From assembly GCA_023053575.1 (NCBI GenBank), contig JAKZAP010000012.1, positions 22,556,780 to 22,620,779 of the forward strand: a stretch of DNA of 64,000 bases, read 5' to 3'. Shown one piece after another: positions 1 through 10,216 of the stretch (positions are counted from its first letter, which is position 1; each line of letters begins with the position of its first letter). Origin of the DNA: Branchinecta lynchi. Lineage: Eukaryota > Arthropoda > Branchiopoda > Anostraca > Branchinectidae. Position numbers and translations under genes: made by a program. The notes under the pieces are model-generated. The model did no database searches. It was not told the origin of the DNA and was given only the letters and a program-made list of their open reading frames with translations.

Positions 1-882
1 CTTGAGCTAATCATGAGGATGAAACTGTCAAAGACAGATCTTGTCATATATTCAGACTCAAAATCTGCCCTGCACCTCATCGAAAGGCCCACATTCCCAT
101 CTGAAGACATAGATCTGCACCACACAGCAAGCCTCCTCAAGCATGTCCATGAACAAGGAAACAAACCCACTTTCCAGTATATTCCAAGTCACATGGGGAT
201 TCCTGGAAACGAACTTGTTGATACAGCAGCCAAAAAGGCGCTGTCGAACCCGGTGGAAAGTGGAAGACCACTCCCTATCAGAGATGTAATGAGAAGTAGA
301 ACAAGCAGAATTCGAGGACCCCATCAAGAACCACACCTGTCACCTTTCCGATCCCGACATCTGACAGCATTCTACCACCGTATACGAGCAAACACCAACA
401 ACCTGAACCACCAAGCGCACCACTACAAAATCCCCAATGCAGATGGAACTGTACCAACATCGCCACTCTGTCGCCTCTGCTCGAGAAAGGATGAGACTAT
501 TGACCACCTGCTCTTCGAATGTACCAGCTTACCCACAAGAAACGAGAGACAACAGATTGAAAGAATATTCGCATCACTCCGACTTCAGAAAACCACCTAC
601 TCCCTCACCAAACAACCACCACCACCAAAAGGCGCGGAAAAGCATGCCATACTAGCAATCCATTCATTTCTCCGATGCATGGAACTTGACCACCTAGTAT
701 GACCAAAATTAAAACCCAATGAAGACTACTACAGTTACTCTACCAATCACCACAACAGAAGAAGAAAACCCTGAGAAGACCATTGCAGTCCTGAGCAGTC
801 AGACTGCAAGGCCGCAAAAGGAAGAGGCCTAAATGGAGCGTCACGCCGTCCAAAGAGGCCTAACATAAAGAAGAAGAAGAAG
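1..882 (+). mobile_element. LINE ORF2 C-terminus: RNase H domain, CCHC-like end and 3' UTR with (AAG)n tail
   Basis: The frame is already open at base 1 and ends with a stop at 702. It shows the second half of an RNase H fold: VIYSDSKSALHLI holds one catalytic Asp, and SHMGIPGNELVD holds the late His and Asp. A Cys/His cluster (CRLCSRKDETIDHLLFEC, about residues 152-169 of the visible part) follows, typical of the C-terminus of RNase H-bearing non-LTR retrotransposons of the I/Jockey group. The reverse transcriptase and the first RNase H motif lie before the window. After the stop comes a short 3' UTR ending in AAG repeats at about 867-882, a simple-repeat tail as many LINEs have. The visible part has no internal stop, so the copy is fairly young. 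The clade (I, Nimb or other) is inferred and not certain. Confidence 0.85.
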
Positions 883-1270
883 GACTCAAATTCTATGCTG
901 GCTTTGGTGATGTTTCTGGTTTTTGCTGGGCACAGACTGATTCTTCACTGACATGAAAAGTTTGTCATCAAGAGCATAGGCCTAGCCTACCTGTGAAGCG
1001 GGTGCTCAGCAATTCAGTCCTATCAGTCAGAACCGTGTTGCAGTTTGAACAAGAAAACAACCGAGAGCCTCCGCAATGCTCAAGAAATACTCTTCCCATT
1101 GTCAATAATGGTAATCCATAATTATTTTTGAAATAACCTGCCTCACTCTGCGCACTGCGAGAACCGTACATACGGCCTTGAGTCCACTCTCTCGAACAAA
1201 AACGGATATTTAAAACAAGAGATTCCTGCGCACCCGACGAAAACGGTGATTTCAATTGGACGACTGATCA
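883..1270. other. Stretch with no recognised feature
   Basis: No gene or repeat family seen. The open frame on the - strand at 968-1255 has no recognisable motif and no homologous second copy in the window. Confidence 0.4.
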
Positions 1271-2041
1271 TTTACACGGCGGGTATTTTTCCCCGGAGAC
1301 GAGAGAGGAAAGTGTTCACACGGTACCCGGGTATTTATAAAGGGAGAGTACTGTCATGTGGCAATAAATTCCAAGGTTATAAAGCTCAGGATATCTCTTT
1401 ACAATTGACACAAACGTAGCCTATGTCCATTTGGATCACTTCTTATGCGGACATACGGCGTATTCTCGCCGTTCCCCGAGGACTCCACTTGAGGAGTCCC
1501 CGCGTTTTTGTTTGTCCCAGGGACTGACTTCCCGTATTCTCGCGAGTCCCCAAAGGCGGGAAATGCTCCGATTATCATCACGATCATCAAAATGGACTCC
1601 CTTTCATATTCGGAGGGGAATCAATTTTTGCTGGTGTTGGTGCAATGTAAAATTAAATGAGAACATTCACAATAAGCAAAACCTAAAATGACGTGGATCC
1701 AGACTAATTTCGTCAACTGCATATTTTATTTTCTAACAAAATCCATTTTGGAAGCATTCCCCGTATTCTTGCTGTTTCTGTACGCGGAGTCCACGTGGAG
1801 TGACTCCCTCTATTCTCGTCGTTCCCTTCGATTCCCCGAGGAGTCCTCGAGGAACGGTGAGAATACGCCTATAATCAAAATTATTGCTCGAAAATCCGAT
1901 TTTATTGTTGCTGACGTCATAAAATACCCATCGACAAGTAAATCCCCGGGTAAAAAGTTCGCGAAATTGAAGTCCAAAATACCCGGGGATTTGTGCGGGG
2001 AAAAATACCCGTGGAGTATGGGTAAATACCCATGGTGTAAA
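1271..2041. mobile_element. Palindromic MITE (family F), copy 1, with a nested insertion
   Basis: Starts TTTACACGGCGGGTATTTTT and ends with the inverted counterpart (GGGTAAATACCCATGGTGTAAA). The outer parts repeat at 2059-2408, which shows that this copy is interrupted at 1456-1870. No transposase is encoded. The open frame at 1688-2392 crosses both copies and is not a gene. Confidence 0.65.
1456..1870. mobile_element. MITE nested in family F, TIR CGGCGTATTCTC, 3-bp TSD ATA
   Basis: The ends CGGCGTATTCTCGCCG and CGGTGAGAATACGCC are inverted. Removing 1456-1870 and one ATA restores the uninterrupted sequence seen at about 2225-2245 in the second family-F copy. A related piece lies on the other strand at 31848-32071. 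A 3-bp duplication would suit the PIF/Harbinger type, but the superfamily is not proven. Confidence 0.6.
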
Positions 2042-2058
2042 CGTAGCTTAAAGGATCA

Positions 2059-2408
2059 TTTACACGACAGGTATTTTTCCCCGGAAGGGGAAAGTGTTCA
2101 CACGGTGCCCGGGTATTTTTCAAGGGTGAGTACTGTCAGTGGCGATAGATTCCAAGGTTGTAAAGCTCAGGGTATCTGTCTACATGGACACCAACAACAC
2201 GTGTCCATTTGGATCACTTCTCATACGGACATAATCAAAATTATTGCTCGAAAATCCGATTTTGTTGTTGCTGACGTCGAAGAATACCCGTCGACAAACA
2301 AATACCCGTGTAAAAAGTTCGCGAAATTGAAGTTCAAAATACCCGGGTATTTGTTGCTGTTGCGGGGGAAAATACCCGCGGAGTACGGGTAAATACCGTT
2401 TGTGTAAA
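2059..2408. mobile_element. Palindromic MITE (family F), copy 2, uninterrupted
   Basis: Begins TTTACACGACAGGTATTTTT and ends with the inverted complement ACCGTTTGTGTAAA. It matches the outer segments of 1271-2041 over its whole length and lies 17 bases after that copy, in the same orientation. Confidence 0.65.
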
Positions 2409-2437
2409 CGTAACTAAAACGTAGCTTTGATGATGAA

Positions 2438-2923
2438 GTTTACACACTGCGTAAAATCCGAGTGTATTTCTTAATCCAAGCGTCTTTTACACAAATATTT
2501 GAGCTTGATAAGATTTCTAGCAATATGGACGTATTTAGATACAAAACGGAGCGACTTCTCAAATACGTCTGTACTGATAGAAATCTTTTCAAGCCCCATA
2601 CGTGCGTAAAATACGCTAGTATTACAAATACTCTCGGATTTCAAACACGCGTCGGTACGTTACGAATCCGGAAGAAGCAATCGTAGCACAGATTGCTGGC
2701 TATAATTTTGTCAGCTGAGTCCCACTCCTGGGCTATGATTCTGCAACAGTAGTTGATTGTTGAGATCATTCTTTTTTATTGCTGTCAGAGGAATTGAGCT
2801 TTTCTGTTTCTTCTTTTTTTGCTTTGTCTTTTGTTCTGCTCCATCTGTTTTTTAATTGATGAGTAATAAATGCATTCATTCATTTCAAATATGCTCGGAT
2901 TTTACGCAGTTTGTAAACACACC
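2438..2923. mobile_element. Inverted-repeat element with an internal LINE 3' tail
   Basis: TTTACACACTGCGTAAAATC near 2440 is inverted near 2895-2923 (GGATTTTACGCAGTTTGTAAA). Between the arms, about 2690-2890, is a T-rich stretch ending in TAATAAATGCATTCATTCATTTC, which looks like the 3' end of a LINE inserted in + orientation. No coding sequence is recognised. Confidence 0.45.
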
Positions 2924-3042
2924 ATGAATTGCGGGCGTTTGTTAAATATCTTTATAAACCTTTGTAGAAAACCTTTTCTTGAATGATAAAGTTTCCTTCA
3001 GCCGAAGCTGACTGCGAATCATATTTGTGGTGCAAAGAGGAT

Positions 3043-3292
3043 ACGTCAGCTGAATTTTATTAGAGCTATATTTCGGCCCTTCTTGGACTCAAAGCCGCTC
3101 AAATTGGAAAAACGAACTTTTGGGAAAACGAGCTTGTGGGAAAACCATGGTTTACCCCATAAGTTCCTTTTCCCAACTTGAGCGGCTTGTTTACCCCATA
3201 AGTTCGTTTTTCCAACTTGAGCGGCTTTGAGCCTGAACAGAACCCTTGCCAAGAAGGGCCGAAGTATAGCTCTAATAAAATTCAGCTGACGT
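3043..3292. repeat. Palindromic MITE with 44-bp near-perfect arms
   Basis: ACGTCAGCTGAATTTTATTA at 3043 continues for about 44 bases and is found inverted at 3249-3292 with two or three mismatches. The loop holds smaller repeats of AAGCCGCTCAAATTGGAAAA type in both orientations. A short related piece is at 29835-29895. Noncoding. Confidence 0.7.
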
Positions 3293-3821
3293 GTCCGTTT
3301 TGCACTATCAATATCTTTCTTGAATGGTTAACACACTTTCCGAACAAATTTAATGGGAAATGTGTTTCAGATCGCAGAACGTCAGTGACCTATGACCTGT
3401 ATATAGGGGTAAGGAAACACGCTGGGTCAGGATACGTTACTTGCTTTTTCTGCCCAAAACTTCTTTATCCAGCTCTTTGCTTCGGTTAGAGATATACCCT
3501 GTTAATAGTTCGACCGAGTTCTGAATTAAACCGGAACCGGAAATTTGGACGAATAAATTTCTCCGATCAAACTTATAAAGATGGTGTGCATGTAGGTAAA
3601 GAAAATGTTGAATCTCAATTTCCTCCAAGTTATCGACTAACACTGGTGTTTAACACTGTCAGCGAAAACACATCTAAGACCCTTTAGTCTGGATGAAGAA
3701 GGCCGATAAAGGCTTTGTGATCCCATCGAACACTTTGGATCTTGTTTTAGAAGACTTCAAACTTTTACTTTAAGTCTCGTATCAGCCGCTTTTTGGGATC
3801 CTAAGACGTCAGTCACGGATA
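3293..3821. other. Stretch with no recognised feature
   Basis: Only the phrase TTTTTGGGATCC at about 3789, shared with repeats near 21650 and 22870, is recognised. No gene seen. Confidence 0.35.
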
Positions 3822-3829
3822 CCTATGAC

Positions 3830-5023
3830 CAGGGGCGTCGCAAGTGCATATTCGGTGGGGGGGTGCAGAGCCAAAATTTTACCGAATCTTTCAAAAATTT
3901 TACCGAATCCTAGAACTAAGAATTCGAGCTTTAAATTATGGAGCAGAAACGATTACGTAGGAAGAGTAACAATAAAGGGCAGCATTAAACACGATAAGCC
4001 AACTATTAGGCGTTCTGGCGAAGCCCACATGGAGAATATATTGCCGGCATGATTGCAGTAATAGCTTCTATCTATTACAGCCAATAGAAAATTAAATCGA
4101 GCGCCGCAGGCGAAAATTTTCGAAATAAATTTTTTTGTTTCTGTAGGCTAAAATTTAACTGCTTCTCTTACAAATTCTAACATTTACCGTTGATTAAATA
4201 CCGAGACTTTAAGAAGTTCCAGAAACCGGACGGAGCGACGTTCCGGAAGCAGCAAAACTGTTGTCTAGTCAATATACTACCCATAATCACATAAAGTGAG
4301 CGCCGCAGGCGAAATTTTTTTTGCTTTTCCTGCCAAATTTAATTTGTATACGACCAGTTTTTCACCCGACCTCTTCTGAGTTTCGAGCTTCGTGGTAACT
4401 TCCGAATCCTGGCAATTATAACGAATAAATTACCGAATCCCAGTTATTATACCGAATAAGTTTGGACCGATAGCATATTCGGGATTCTGTATAACTACCG
4501 TATCCCGGTTATTATACCGAATTGTTTTAGTATCGAAAGACTACCGAACAATATTCATATTCGGTATACTTTCGTCGAAACTGGAACAAAGTCAGGATTC
4601 GTGTTCCTAATCCTGGAAATTATACTGAATAAATTACCGAATCTCAATCCTGATACCGAATAATTTTGAACCAATAGCTATTCGGGATTCTGTGCAACTA
4701 CGGAATCTCTATAAATATACCGAATAGTTCCGGCATCGAAATATTACCAAATGATTTCAGTAAATTCTCTCACCAAATTCGTGATAACTACCGAATAATG
4801 GCAATTATACCGAATCCCGATCATTATACCGAAGAGATTTGTGCAGATGGCCTATTTAGGATTCTGTATAACTGTCGAATCCCCGTAAATATACTGAATA
4901 GTCCTGCTATCGAAAAAATACCGGACAATTTTAGTAAAATTTTGGGCCTCCCGGCCCAAAATTTTACCGAATCTCAAAAAGGTGGGGGGGTGCTGCACCC
5001 CCCCCCCCCTTGCGACGCCCCTG
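3830..5023. mobile_element. Nonautonomous hAT-type element, 1.19 kb, 8-bp TSD
   Basis: Terminal inverted repeats CAGGGGCGTCGCAAG at 3830 and CTTGCGACGCCCCTG ending at 5023. It is flanked by identical 8-base duplications CCTATGAC (3822-3829 and 5024-5031). CAG ends plus an 8-bp duplication are the hAT signature. The interior is AT-rich and made of many short ACCGAAT-type repeats; no transposase is present. It is the same family as 23471-24835. The ORF at 4798-5310 runs through the right terminus and is accidental. Confidence 0.88.
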
Positions 5024-5352
5024 CCTATGACTTCGCAAATCTTGTCCGTCCGTCTGTCCATATGACCGTTCGTCCGTCTATTAATGATGTCCGGCAAATT
5101 CGTCACAGGACAATTAGTCATAGGACAATTCATCACAGACAAGTCGTCACAGGACAATTTGTCACAAGGACATTTCGTCACAAGGACAATTCGTCACAAG
5201 GACAATTGTCATACGGACAGTTCGTCATTACGACAATTCGTCATACGGTCATTTCGTCACAGAGAGCCTTATTTCAAGTTTGGGTTTCGTTTTTAAGCTG
5301 TATATGTTAAGAAATACTCGGTTACATTAAAATGGTATGGCTATATACTGCA

Positions 5353-5535
5353 TTAAAACATGTATTTATGAGCAATTTCCAGCATATATTCGAGTACGTC
5401 AGTTTGACTAGACCAATATATGGTTTTCAGTAGCAGGTTAGTCTTCGTACTTTCAATTCTTGGATGTGTTCGGGCACCTAGCAACAAATCCCCAATACTC
5501 ATTTTTGTTTTGCCTGTTCCGGTTGAAGAAAACAA
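5353..5535 (-). pseudogene. Mutator-like transposase, C-terminal remnant
   Basis: The - strand frame ends TDVLEYMLEIAHKYMF, preceded by STKTNLLLKT. Both strings match, with a few changes, the end of the protein at 15352-15591, where they follow HPNIYKFISLL and EQGNTE. These are features of the C-terminus of animal MULE transposases of the type often linked to FLYWCH fingers. Here the upstream part has been displaced by a LINE insertion, so only about 55 residues survive. The gene cannot be functional. Confidence 0.6.
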
Positions 5536-5566
5536 ATATTTGCCTCTACATACCACAATGCAAATA

Positions 5567-5785
5567 TTGTTCAAGTTCAAGTTTCAAGTTCAAGTTCAAG
5601 TTTTTTTTATTGTCAACATTCACAAATAAATAACAAAAAACAGCACTGTCAAAGTGGAGAACAAATCTATAAGGGTTTGCATTCGCGCGAAGTTCCACAT
5701 AACTTCTTACCTATATATACAAACAAATGTCTTTTGTTTTCTTTCTTTTCTTGTCTTTTCTTTCATACTCCGTTTGTGACAACAA

Positions 5786-5824
<39 letters not shown>

Positions 5825-6125
5825 CTCACTCACCAATACTCAACTCCCGCTCCGCCCATTCTTCCCTCCCAACCTCACCTTACCCCCCTGCCCACCCTTA
5901 CTTCCCTAGCCCACTTTTCCTCCCCTAACCACCCTTTTACATTTATGCCCCAGCAAATGATCTTTTAATCTCTTTTTAAACTGAGTTCCGTGTTCCACCT
6001 CCCTAATGCTCACTGGTAGTGCATTCCATACAGATGGACGCAGGTGTTTCATTGAAAATGAAGACCGGGTACCCTGACGTAAATCCACTACTATATCATC
6101 ACTATGCCATGTTCCATAATTATGC
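5567..6125 (-). mobile_element. CR1-like LINE 3' end with (CTTGAA)n tail, 5'-truncated
   Basis: Read on the - strand, 6088-5950 encodes the typical ORF2 C-terminus: RQGTRSSFSM, then VWNALPVSIR, then FKKRLKDHLL. A 3' UTR of about 350 bases follows and ends at 5567-5605 in repeats of CTTGAA, a short-repeat tail typical of CR1-like elements. The A-run at 5789-5820 is inside this UTR (T-run on the coding strand). The fragment lies inside the MULE: sequence on either side matches the other MULE copy. Confidence 0.65.
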
Positions 6126-6469
6126 AGGTAATATATAACACTGAGACTGATGATTAAATATCGGAGATTAGAGCCAGGATTAAAAATAATGATTAAAATA
6201 TTGATTCAAACAATCTCTTGTGAAGGGGTTGCATTTTTTATTTTATCCTAGCAAATTTTCTAAAATATAGCGAACTGTTCTAGTAACGAATTGTCCTGTG
6301 ACGAATAGTCCGTGTGACCAAACGTCCTGTGACGAATTGTCCCTGTGACTAACTGTCCGTGTGACGAATTGTCTGTGACGAATGGTCTGTGACAAATTGT
6401 CCTGTGACCACTTCTCCTGTGACCAATTCTCCTAGAATCCTATTAACACGATAACTCTCAAAGGCGTTT

Positions 6470-8225
6470 AGATAAATGTTCCAACTTGGTTTGGGATCCA
6501 TTGGGTTAAGTATAGGTCAGTTTCTTAGACGTATGTTGCGGCAAAAAGGCTCATAACCTCCCATGTTCGGACCTAGCACCTCCAACTCCACCTACCATGG
6601 CCAAATCTGATTCAGACGCATAAATGGATCATCCGAAGTTTCTTCTCTTACCACCCATCGAGTTGACAGCATTTTCTGCGTATTTTCCGGAATATTCCGG
6701 TCATCCCCCCCCCCCACGTGCTCGGATCCAGTCCGGATCCTAAAATATGTCGTCTGCGGCATATGACCTCTCTACTTTCCAAGTTTCATTTAAATCGCTT
6801 CACTCGTTTAGCCACTATGCGAGCGGACTCGGACACACAAACGTCGGATCTCTGACATCTCTTATTCCCGTACATCAAGCTTGAGTGGAAACGAAGCATA
6901 CCTGCAAATTTCCGGTTCCCATTTCATCCTCCTGTCCCATAAGCATGGCTACTTGTGGTTCAGTCACATATTTTCATACCTAGGTCACCGTTATCGCCCA
7001 TAGAGTTTCACTCGAATCGGACCACCCAACCTACGGAAGTTAATAATTTCCGGATTACCATTCACCCACAAAATGGTCGGATCAAGCAACGGAAACTTTC
7101 CTGCGGCATTCTGTCAGGTCCTTACATTTATTTTGGTCGGGTCGCTAATATGCCTGCCATGTTTTATCGTCCTTAGCACATCTGGAAGTTTCCTAACTCT
7201 CGATCACCCGCATTCCGGGAAACCCCCTCCATCTGACTCCAACACCTCCCAAGGATCTCTTATACGATCTGGTTCTGTCAAAAGTGGTATCTAGGGCTTA
7301 TTTTTGTTCTCCCCACCAAGTTTCAACGCGATCCATCAACTCTAAGCGTTTCATAAGATTCCCGGTGCCCCACTCTAACGCCCCCCCCCACAAAAGTATC
7401 GGATACGGTCTAGAATTGAAATCAAAAGTCTGATACGATAGCTCTTTCGACTTGCCGCTAGATTCCGGATTCCCCATCCTTCCACTCTACCCGCGATGGT
7501 CTGATCAGAGAAATGGCTATTCTCAGGTCGGTCTGTTTGGGTCCCTGATATGCCTGACAAGTTTCATCGTCCTTGTACATCAGGAAGTACTGAACTCGCG
7601 GAATCGCCGAAATTCCGCAATCCCCTCCAAATCCTCCCACAGAGGCCGAATCCGGTCCAGTTTTGTCAGCGATATATCTAGGACTTGCGCTGGTTCTTCC
7701 CACCAAGTTTCATCTCGATCCCTCCACTATCAGGGTTTCCTAAGATTTCCGGTTTCCCCTCATACTTCCCCCAAAGATACCGATTCCGGTTCGTAATTTA
7801 ACTTGGGCGTCTGAGACACGACGTCTTTGCAAATTTTAAGTTTCATGAAGATCCCATCACCCGTTCGAAAGCTAAAAATACGTCAAGTTTCCCGATTCCC
7901 CCTCCCTCCACTCAGAGGCGTTACTAGCCAAAATGTTTTTTTCGGGGGGACGATGCATTTACCGATTGGCTGGTTGACCCCTCCCCCCCCCCCAGTCGTG
8001 ACGCCCCTGCCTCCACTCCCCTCCCCCAGATGGTCAGATCGATGAAGTGACATTTTCTCACTTAATCTGCTGGGGTCCTTGATATGTGTGCAAGTTTCAT
8101 CATGCTAGCTTATGTGAAAGTGCCCAAACTACCAAACCCCGGACAGACCGACAGACAGACAGACCGACGGACGGACAAACTGTGATCGATCTTTGACACT
8201 TGGCCGAAGGGTAAGTGCCATAAAA
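6470..8225 (-). repeat. GATGAAACTTG-family repeat (family E), degenerate copy
   Basis: A mosaic of the phrases CAAGTTTCATC, ATCCGATCA, long C-runs and GGATCCGGTC. It ends in a simple GACAGACAGACCGACGGAC stretch and a small stem-loop CACTTGGCCGAAGGGTAAGTG near 8200. The same phrases in the same order occur at 40240-42440 (same orientation) and inverted at 47575-50629 and 54902-58011. The several short open frames here have no support as genes. A 97-bp hAT MITE is nested at 7913-8009. Confidence 0.65.
7913..8009. mobile_element. 97-bp hAT-type MITE with perfect 8-bp TSD
   Basis: Begins CAGAGGCGTTACTAGCC and ends CAGTCGTGACGCCCCTG. It is flanked on both sides by CCTCCACT (7905-7912 and 8010-8017). 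Same family ends as 10229-10444, 38626-38888 and 43655-43956. Noncoding. Confidence 0.85.
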
Positions 8226-8990
8226 ACGGATTCAGTATGTCTCCTTAAATTTAGTTCGGACCTTTATTCAACTTCAGAAAAACTTTGACTTCTAATAGAT
8301 TTCAGGTTTTGCCGGATTCCGGGTGAATTACTCTTCCTGTGAGAAAGTGAAGTTCAGATCTGGATTCGGCATGTCTCCTTACCCGAAATTGAATGTTGCC
8401 TTAGCTTCACGAATAACCCAGGATTTGAATGAGTAGCAAAAAGCCCTCTGGAGTTTTGAGCCTTTTTGCCCTGTACGGACATGGGAAAAGTTTTCCCAAC
8501 GATTGCCAAAAAAAAATTAAACGGAATGGCAAAAAAATATTAAGAACTGACAAAAAAGAACTAATGTCAAACATGGTTATTATTTGAACCAAGTTATGTA
8601 ATTGTTTTAACATTTTTTCTTATTCATTTTATTATTTTCACATTTCTATTATTATTTACCGCAATTTTTTTTTAATTTAACACTTTAATTATTTTTTGTC
8701 ATATATTTCAATTATTTTATGTGAACAATTTTTTAGCCTTCGGGCCCGTGAGCTCTATAATTGGGGTGTGGGAGCGGGTTTCAGATTAAGATATGACACA
8801 CATATTTTTTGAAGCTAATATGGCAGGCGATTCACGGGTAAGAAGACATTTTGACCCGATCTGAACTTGGTTTTCTCACCGGGCAAGGAGTTCGCCCAGA
8901 ATCCGACAAAAAACGGATATTTTGTAGGGGTAAAAATTTATTCTGAGTTAAAGGGCGTCGATTTGACAGTAATAATACATCCCGAATCCA
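8226..8990. repeat. Copies of a ~130-bp repeat unit around an AT-rich stretch
   Basis: About 8230-8400 holds two units built on the phrases TTTTGCCGGATTCCGGG and CATGTCTCCTTACC, followed by AT-rich DNA with no gene. About 8830-8960 holds one unit on the other strand. The same unit forms arrays at 21780-22270 and 52150-52560. Confidence 0.5.
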
Positions 8991-9060
8991 TATCCTAATA
9001 ATAATAATTTATTAAAGCCAACAAAGGGCCATACATCAGCATTCATTCTCGCACTGAACT
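8991..9060 (-). repeat. Possible LINE 3' end with (TTA)n tail
   Basis: Read on the - strand the sequence ends GCTTTAATAAATTATTATTATTA, a simple tail as in other LINE 3' ends. No coding part was recognised upstream, so this is only a suggestion. Confidence 0.3.
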
Positions 9061-9895
9061 AACAAAATTAACCTTCAATATTACATACACAAAGATTACT
9101 CCTTTTTACCCTTCTACTATTAACCAAATTACCTCCAATCTAAACTTCCAGTATACACTTAAAATATTCACATACAGACCGAATTACCTGACGATCCGAC
9201 TCCATAATACAAGGAAATAGTATGGGTACACCCCCCTAAAAAAAAAAAAAAACTATCTTTAATTTCCTTCACCCCCCCCCCCCCCGACAATCCGTCAGCA
9301 GATGGCATAAACTCTCTTATACCTCACCGCAAAATCGGCAAGCACAATCGGCCACCGGCAAAGACCTATTCTTTTGTTTACGTCTTAGTACACACCCTTG
9401 TTCAAATAGGATGTAAAAAGGTTCTGATCAATGCAGCGTTCGGTGTATGTTTGGCGTATTTGCGTGTTGCAGCGTATGTTCGGTGTTGCCACACTGATGC
9501 AATTTTTCGAGCATCTAAAGTTCAGAAAAAGTGCTCCTAGTACCACTTGAAGTACACGAGTACAATTTGACACCCATTATACTGTAACAAGTTATTAAAT
9601 TAACAGATGGACAGCGTTGGTCCTCGAAGTAACAATAAGCAGTCGTAACAGAACCTGGCCCTGTTAGCTGACAGTTGCCAGCATCCTGTGAGACAAGACG
9701 TGATGAATGATGACTTCTGCGGAACAAGTCTCGACTGCATTTTATCTGTGACACTTTTCCCCACTTATACTGTTTTATTTTCTTGTGAAAGCATCACTTA
9801 TCGGGTAATGAGTTTCACTTCTTGGCTGAAATGTCAGACAGTACCAAGACAAAGTGAATCGAACGCGGCTTGTGTGCTTTGAGGCAAAGAGCTTG
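9061..9895. other. Stretch with no recognised feature
   Basis: Contains poly-A and poly-C runs near 9240-9290. No gene or repeat family recognised. Confidence 0.4.
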
Positions 9896-9901
9896 CATTC
9901 T

Positions 9902-9917
9902 ATTGGTCAGTGACGTG
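9902..9917 (+). promoter_or_regulatory. Candidate PRMT5 promoter elements: inverted CCAAT and CRE-like TGACGTG
   Basis: ATTGG at 9902-9906 (an inverted CCAAT box) lies five bases before TGACGTG at 9911-9917, about 190 bases upstream of the PRMT5 start codon. The spacing fits a TATA-less promoter, but both motifs are short and the assignment is inference only. Confidence 0.3.
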
Positions 9918-10097
9918 CTACCAACAGGAAAAAAGTGGTAACGGACGTCGAAGACTGCTACCGGCGTTGCCTTTACCGCCTTCGTCAAAGCGGTTCTAGC
10001 CTACCTTCAGACTTCAGGTTTCTTGCCCTTGAAGTCTGCTTGTTTCAGAGATTTCAGACAGGTTTCAGAGAGCCGGACAGTTGGTTCAGTAGTAAAG

Positions 10098-10216
10098 ATG
10101 ACTCGAAAAGCATCCGTTGGACTTGACATAAACACCGCAGTTGATTTACCTGTAGCCTTGCATGCAGCTGCTGATGCATCCTTCGATTTCGTGGCTGTGA
10201 ACTTGGTTCATCCGAG
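10098..10216 (+). CDS. PRMT5: PRMT5 coding exon 1
   Basis: Encodes residues 1-39 plus two bases of Arg40, from MTRKASVGLDI to FDFVAVNLVHP. The ATG at 10098 has A at -3 and gives an N-terminus of the expected length before the HPRF(K/R)REFI motif. That motif is split by the intron: ...CCG AG|GT at 10217. The start is chosen because no upstream in-frame ATG gives a better family fit. The segment is the first beta-alpha unit of the TIM barrel. Confidence 0.88.

Larger units (their letters stand above)
5088..6439 (-). mobile_element. Mutator-like (MULE) foldback element with tandem-repeat arms
   Basis: The arms are arrays of a degenerate 17-18-bp unit of type GTCACAGGACAATTC (about 5089-5260) and its inverse (about 6285-6438). 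The right end ATTCTAGGAGAATTGGTCAC read inward matches the left end of the copy at 14424-15844. The interior encodes on the - strand the end of a transposase (5353-5580). Flanks CTATTAATGA (5078-5087) and CTATTAACAC (6440-6449) share seven initial bases and could be an eroded 9-10-bp target duplication. A LINE 3' end is inserted at about 5567-6125. Confidence 0.7.

Noticed and set aside
1688..2392. 234-residue + strand frame
   Set aside because: It runs across two copies of a palindromic MITE and a nested insertion; repeated peptide pieces reflect the DNA repeats.
5089..5260. Regular short repeats resembling a CRISPR array (also 6285-6438, 14430-14520, 15690-15835)
   Set aside because: Units are 17-18 bp with no distinct spacers, occur in inverted pairs around transposase remnants, and the genome is an animal's. 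They are transposon arms.
4798..5310. 170-residue + strand frame
   Set aside because: It crosses the right end of a hAT-type element and the start of the MULE arm.
5789..5820. Poly-A run taken as the tail of a processed pseudogene
   Set aside because: It lies within the 3' UTR of a LINE oriented on the other strand; no host exon sequence precedes it.
7452..7796. 114-residue + strand frame
   Set aside because: Lies in a degenerate family-E repeat; frames in this family are not conserved as proteins.
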